Part shown: positions 33,853 to 37,420 of the stretch, piece after piece | How positions within the stretch are numbered: position 1 is the stretch's first letter | Layout of the letters: every line of letters starts with the position of its first letter | DNA from: an uncultured Eubacteriales bacterium | GTDB taxonomy: Bacteria; Bacillota; Clostridia; Saccharofermentanales; Saccharofermentanaceae | DNA: 37,420 bases | Reading direction: 5' to 3' | Assembly (NCBI GenBank): GCA_900317035.1 | Contig: ONFC01000002.1 | Span: forward strand, 1 to 37,420 | The notes under the pieces: model-generated | Told to the model about the DNA's origin: nothing | Database searches by the model: none | Seen by the model: the letters and a program-made list of their open reading frames with translations, nothing else | Translations under genes and position numbers: made by a program

Positions 33853-34293
33853 ATGTTAGTAGATCCGTCAGTTGAAGAATTGTTACCAAAGGCCGAGTGT
33901 CGCTATTCGCTCTGCATGCTGGTAGCGAAGCGTGCCCGTCAGCTCGTTGATGGTGCGCAGCCGATGGTAGACGATCCGACACCGAGCTATGTTACCCTTG
34001 CCTGCAAGGAAATAGCCGCAGATAAGGTCGTAGGTGTGGAAGGACAGCATACTCCATATGTACCGCTCCGTCCGGAGATCGAGGAAGCACGCCGTCTTGC
34101 AAAAGAAGCTGCTGAGAATCAGGCCCGCATGGATGCAGAAGGTGAAGGCGCAGAGGCTGGTGAAGCTCCTGCTGCTACTGAGTCCTCTGAGACAGACGCA
34201 GCTGCTTCTGAGTCATTCGTAGAAGAGACAGAGTCCTTCGTAGACGTTGTGGAAGAGATCGAAGAATCTGATGATTCAGAGGAGGATTCCTGA
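33853..34293 (+). CDS. rpoZ: RNA polymerase omega subunit with acidic C-terminal extension
   Basis: The first ~85 residues match omega: [16 protein letters not shown] at 16-31, then the conserved [16 protein letters not shown]. Omega in Firmicutes is typically about 65-90 residues, whereas this one has 146. Residues ~88-146 are Glu/Ala/Ser/Asp-rich with one Arg and no Lys, ending [20 protein letters not shown] precedes the ATG. The stop overlaps the glyS start (TGATG). Confidence 0.9.
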   Translation: MLVDPSVEELLPKAECRYSLCMLVAKRARQLVDGAQPMVDDPTPSYVTLACKEIAADKVVGVEGQHTPYVPLRPEIEEARRLAKEAAENQARMDAEGEGAEAGEAPAATESSETDAAASESFVEETESFVDVVEEIEESDDSEEDS

Positions 34294-35726
34294 TGCCTGC
34301 GAAAAAGTCAATGGAAAAGATCGTAGCCCTCGCGAAAACAAGAGGTTTCGTATATCCGGGCTCCGATATCTATGGTGGTCTGGCAAACGCATGGGACTTC
34401 GGTCCTCTGGGTGTCCAGCTCAAGAATAACGTAAAAGCTGCATGGTGGAAGAAGTTCGTACAGGAGAGCCCGTATAACGTAGGCGTTGACTGCGCGATCC
34501 TCATGAACCCGCAGGTCTGGGTTGCTTCCGGTCACGTTGGCGGTTTCTCCGATCCGCTCATCGACTGCAAGCAGTGCAAGGCCCGTGCCCGTGCTGATAA
34601 ACTGGTCGAAGATTTTAACGCCGAGAACGGCATCACTGATGTTGTTGTCGAGGGCATGAACGACGAGGAACTCGTTGCTTATATCAAGGAGAAGAACATC
34701 CCGTGCCCGACATGCGGCGGCCATAACTTTACCGATGTCAGAAAATTCAACCTGATGTTCAAGACATTCATGGGTGTTACGGAAGATAGCAAGAGTGAAG
34801 TATATCTCCGTCCGGAGACCGCGCAGGGTATCTTCGTAAACTTCCTGAACGTCCAGCGCTCTGCAAGAAAAAAGATTCCGTTCGGTATCTGCCAGATCGG
34901 TAAGAGCTTCAGAAACGAGATCACACCGGGTAACTTCATCTTCAGAACACGTGAGTTCGAGCAGATGGAGCTCGAGTTCTTCTGCGAGCCAGGAACTGAC
35001 CTCGAGTGGTTCAAATACTGGAAAGAGTACTGCTACAACTGGCTTACAGGTCTCGGCCTGAAGGAAGATGAACTCAGAACAAGAGATCACGATCCAAAAG
35101 AACTTGCCTTCTATTCGAATGCGACCACAGACTTCGAGTTCTGGTTCCCCTTCAAGGAAGAGGGCGAATGGGGCGAGCTCTGGGGCGTTGCTGATAGAAC
35201 AGACTACGATCTCAAGCAGCACATGGAGTTCTCTAAGCAGGATCTGTCCTACTTCGATCCGGCAAAGAATGAGAAGTACATCCCGTACGTTATCGAGCCG
35301 TCGCTCGGTGCGGACCGTGTCACTCTCGCATTCCTCTGCTCCGCATATGACGAAGAAAAGATCGTCGATGGCGACAAAGAGGATGTCCGTACTGTTATGC
35401 ACTTCCATCCGTTCCTTGCTCCAATCAAGATCGGTATCCTCCCGCTGTCTGCAAAACTCAGTGAGAAAGCTGAGCCGATCTTCGCAGAACTTTCCAAGAA
35501 GTATATGTGCGAGTTCGATGACAGACAGTCCATCGGTAAGCGCTACAGAAGACAGGACGAGATCGGTACTCCGTACTGTGTCGTTTATGACTTTGACTCC
35601 GAGAATGATAACTGCGTCACGATCCGTGAGCGTGATTCCATGAAGAATGTCGAGTACGAGCCGGGCAACATCCGTTTCCCGATCGAAAAGCTCGGTGAGT
35701 TCTTCGAAGGCAAGTTCGATTTCTGA
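34293..35726 (+). CDS. glyS: glycyl-tRNA synthetase, single-chain (alpha2) type
   Basis: Class II synthetase of 477 residues of the bacterial/archaeal/eukaryal alpha2 type rather than the GlyQ/GlyS heterotetramer. [11 protein letters not shown] begins the catalytic domain. Zn-binding-like Cys pairs are CKQC (~97) and CPTC (~138). Motif 2 is [21 protein letters not shown], motif 3 [14 protein letters not shown], and the anticodon-binding end reads [15 protein letters not shown]. The start is fused to the rpoZ stop (TGATG). No T-box is present, consistent with its position inside an operon. Confidence 0.97.
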   Translation: MPAKKSMEKIVALAKTRGFVYPGSDIYGGLANAWDFGPLGVQLKNNVKAAWWKKFVQESPYNVGVDCAILMNPQVWVASGHVGGFSDPLIDCKQCKARARADKLVEDFNAENGITDVVVEGMNDEELVAYIKEKNIPCPTCGGHNFTDVRKFNLMFKTFMGVTEDSKSEVYLRPETAQGIFVNFLNVQRSARKKIPFGICQIGKSFRNEITPGNFIFRTREFEQMELEFFCEPGTDLEWFKYWKEYCYNWLTGLGLKEDELRTRDHDPKELAFYSNATTDFEFWFPFKEEGEWGELWGVADRTDYDLKQHMEFSKQDLSYFDPAKNEKYIPYVIEPSLGADRVTLAFLCSAYDEEKIVDGDKEDVRTVMHFHPFLAPIKIGILPLSAKLSEKAEPIFAELSKKYMCEFDDRQSIGKRYRRQDEIGTPYCVVYDFDSENDNCVTIRERDSMKNVEYEPGNIRFPIEKLGEFFEGKFDF

Positions 35727-35745
35727 TAAAGAAGTCGGACGAAGA

Positions 35746-35771
35746 CCCGGTTTCCGTAATCAGAAATCGGG
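35746..35771 (+). other. hairpin after glyS
   Basis: CCCGGTTTC pairs with GAAATCGGG (one G-U) around an 8-base loop. No immediate T-run follows, so it is at best a weak terminator or an mRNA 3'-end stabiliser. Confidence 0.4.
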
Positions 35772-35791
35772 CAGAATAATTAGGTTTTTAG

Positions 35792-35799
35792 GTGCTTTT
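35792..35799 (+). repeat. dispersed 8-base word GTGCTTTT (intergenic copy)
   Basis: Lies between the glyS 3' hairpin and the ppdK promoter, in non-coding sequence. Confidence 0.6.
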
Positions 35800-35811
35800 C
35801 GAGACTCCCAC

Positions 35812-35841
35812 TTGAAAAACACCGTAAAAATAGAGTATGAA
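35812..35841 (+). promoter_or_regulatory. possible ppdK promoter
   Basis: TTGAAA at 35812-35817 and TATGAA at 35836-35841 with an 18-base spacer. It is moderate in quality and placed about 30 bases before the ppdK start. Confidence 0.45.
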
Positions 35842-35872
35842 GTAAGATATATTAAGAAAGGCGGGCTAAACA

Positions 35873-37420
35873 ATGACTAAATATGTTTACTTGTTTTCTG
35901 AGGGCAACGGCAACATGCGTGAGCTCCTCGGCGGTAAGGGCGCAAACCTTGCTGAGATGACCAACCTGGGACTTCCTGTTCCGCAGGGATTTACGATCAC
36001 CACAGAGGCTTGTACCAAGTATTATGAAGACGGACGTCAGATCAATGACGAGATCTTCGCTCAGATCCTTGAGTACATCGGAAAAATGGAGGAGATCACC
36101 GGTAAGAAGTTCGGTGACCTGGAGAACCCGCTCCTCGTTTCTGTCCGTTCCGGTGCGAGAGCTTCCATGCCGGGTATGATGGATACCATCTTAAACCTCG
36201 GTCTCAATGAGGAAGTTGTTAACGTAATCGCAGAAAAGTCCAATAACCCGCGCTGGGCTTGGGACTGCTACAGAAGATTTATCCAGATGTACTCCGACGT
36301 CGTAATGGAAGTTGGTAAGAAGTACTTCGAAGAACTCATCGATAAGATGAAGGCAGAAAAGGGCGTGAAGCAGGACGTTGAGCTCTCCGCTGATGACCTC
36401 AAGGAACTGGCGAACCAGTTCAAGGCCGAGTATAAGGCAAAGATCGGTTCCGACTTCCCGACAGATCCGAAGGAACAGCTCATGGGCGCAATCAAAGCCG
36501 TATTCCGTTCCTGGGACAACCCGCGTGCCAATGTTTACCGTCGTGACAACGATATCCCGTATTCCTGGGGTACAGCTGTTAACGTACAGTCCATGGCTTT
36601 CGGTAACATGGGTGACGATTGCGGTACCGGTGTTGCTTTCACACGTGACCCGGCAACAGGTAACAAGGGTCTCTTCGGTGAGTTCCTGACAAACGCTCAG
36701 GGCGAGGACGTTGTTGCAGGCGTTCGTACTCCGATGAAGATCGCCGAGATGCAGGAGAAGTTCCCGGAGGCATTCAAGCAGTTCACTGAAGTATGCTCCA
36801 TCCTCGAGAAGCACTACCGTGACATGCAGGATATGGAGTTCACGGTTGAGCACGGTAAGCTCTACATGCTCCAGACAAGAAACGGTAAGAGAACCGCTCA
36901 GGCTGCTCTGAAGATCGCATGTGACCTCGTTGATGAGGGCATGAGAACAGAAGCAGAAGCTGTTGCGATGATCGATCCTCGTAACCTCGATACACTCCTT
37001 CACCCGCAGTTCGATGCAAAAGCACTGAAGGACGCAACTCCGATCGCTCAGGCACTGGGTGCTTCCCCGGGTGCTGCATGCGGCCAGATCGTATTTACGG
37101 CTGAAGATGCAAAGGCTTGGAAGGCGGAAGGAAAGAAAGTCGTTCTCGTACGTCTCGAGACCTCTCCGGAGGACATCGAAGGCATGAAAGCTTCCCAGGG
37201 TATCCTCACCGTGGGTACCTGCTGCGTATCCGGCTGCTCCGATATCAACATGGACGAAGCAAACAAGAAGTTCACACTCGCAGGTAAGGAATATCACGAA
37301 GGTGATGAGATCTCCATCGATGGTTCCACAGGTAAGATCTATGACGGTATCATCCCGACAGTAGATGCTACTATCGCAGGTGAGTTCGGCCGCATCATGG
37401 CTTGGGCGGATAAGTACAGA
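35873..37420 (+). CDS. ppdK: pyruvate phosphate dikinase, partial at window end, lacking the phosphohistidine loop
   Basis: PPDK interconverts pyruvate, ATP and phosphate with PEP, AMP and pyrophosphate through a phosphohistidine carrier domain. The first 516 codons are in the window. The nucleotide-binding domain is intact: GGKGANLAEM, SVRSGARASMPGMMDT, FRSWDNPRA, FTRDPATG, and MEFTVEHGKLYMLQTRNGKRTA. In the carrier domain, EDIEGMKASQGILTV (to residue 447) is followed directly by GTCCVSGCSDI. Homologues such as the Clostridium symbiosum enzyme have RGGMTSHAAVVARGM between these, with catalytic His455. Exactly 15 residues are therefore missing, in frame (junction near 37213/37214). It may be an inactive or altered enzyme, or a sequence error. 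AAAGG precedes the ATG. Confidence 0.93.
   Translation, partial: MTKYVYLFSEGNGNMRELLGGKGANLAEMTNLGLPVPQGFTITTEACTKYYEDGRQINDEIFAQILEYIGKMEEITGKKFGDLENPLLVSVRSGARASMPGMMDTILNLGLNEEVVNVIAEKSNNPRWAWDCYRRFIQMYSDVVMEVGKKYFEELIDKMKAEKGVKQDVELSADDLKELANQFKAEYKAKIGSDFPTDPKEQLMGAIKAVFRSWDNPRANVYRRDNDIPYSWGTAVNVQSMAFGNMGDDCGTGVAFTRDPATGNKGLFGEFLTNAQGEDVVAGVRTPMKIAEMQEKFPEAFKQFTEVCSILEKHYRDMQDMEFTVEHGKLYMLQTRNGKRTAQAALKIACDLVDEGMRTEAEAVAMIDPRNLDTLLHPQFDAKALKDATPIAQALGASPGAACGQIVFTAEDAKAWKAEGKKVVLVRLETSPEDIEGMKASQGILTVGTCCVSGCSDINMDEANKKFTLAGKEYHEGDEISIDGSTGKIYDGIIPTVDATIAGEFGRIMAWADKYR

Noticed and set aside
34308-35408. 366-codon open frame antisense to glyS
   Set aside because: It is a shadow of a conserved synthetase gene; the translation matches no family I recognise and has no ribosome binding site.
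1-37420. Frequent GGATCC and GATC sites
   Set aside because: They follow from common codon pairs (GGA TCC, GAT CC, ATC) on the coding strand, so I do not treat them as a signal.
1-37420. Frequent AAGATCAT/AAGATCATC words
   Set aside because: The copies I noticed are read as Lys-Ile-Ile/Met on the coding strand in one frame, so they are explained by codon and dipeptide use, unlike the AAAAGCAC word.

Overview
The window looks like a Clostridia (Bacillota) chromosome of roughly 50% GC. I infer this from FabK as the enoyl reductase, a RemA-gmk-rpoZ cluster, a single-chain glycyl-tRNA synthetase followed by pyruvate phosphate dikinase (PPDK), a DUF624/YesL protein beside a carbohydrate ABC transporter, an Fe-S type PurF and many lipobox lipoproteins. 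I cannot name the family or genus with confidence. I saw no tRNA, rRNA, CRISPR array, transposase or phage gene, and no gene-free stretch over about 250 bases.

Layout. 1-5.65 kb: a type II fatty acid synthesis operon fabH-fabK-fabD-fabG-fabF-fabZ with its own promoter and terminator. 5.66-7.3 kb: a membrane-anchored hypothetical protein converging on a DUF624 protein with a very acidic tail. 7.3-12.4 kb: a sugar ABC transporter (binding lipoprotein plus two permeases, no ATPase gene) and an AraC-type regulator on the other strand. 12.4-16.05 kb: a PflX-like radical SAM gene divergent from purF, which is followed by a HAD-GNAT fusion gene. 16.06-19.2 kb: two lipoproteins and an integral-membrane acyltransferase. 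19.3-20.3 kb: rplM-rpsI with a near-consensus promoter and leader hairpin. 20.4-25.4 kb: two tandem paralogous ~800-residue lipoproteins that join a propeller-like front half to a solute-binding-protein back half. 25.5-28.7 kb: amidohydrolase, then tsaE-tsaB-rimI. 28.8-31.9 kb: a Crh-like HPr paralogue (Gln15, Ser46) overlapping uvrC, then a metallophosphoesterase. 31.9-35.7 kb: yicC-remA-gmk-rpoZ-glyS, tightly coupled. 35.87 kb to the end: ppdK, cut by the window edge.

Three observations stand out. First, the 8-base word AAAAGCAC/GTGCTTTT occurs 19 times by my hand count, about once per 2 kb, where about one is expected by chance. It occurs in both orientations, in different reading frames and in five intergenic gaps, which resembles a DNA-uptake or other genome-wide signal word. 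Second, the PPDK reading frame lacks, in frame, the 15-residue loop that carries the catalytic phosphohistidine, while everything around it is well conserved. Third, the HPr-like protein before uvrC has the Crh signature (no phosphorylatable His15, regulatory Ser46 kept) and a promoter whose -35 box forms half of a perfect inverted repeat.

Most other genes are ordinary housekeeping genes with intact catalytic residues, which I checked motif by motif.
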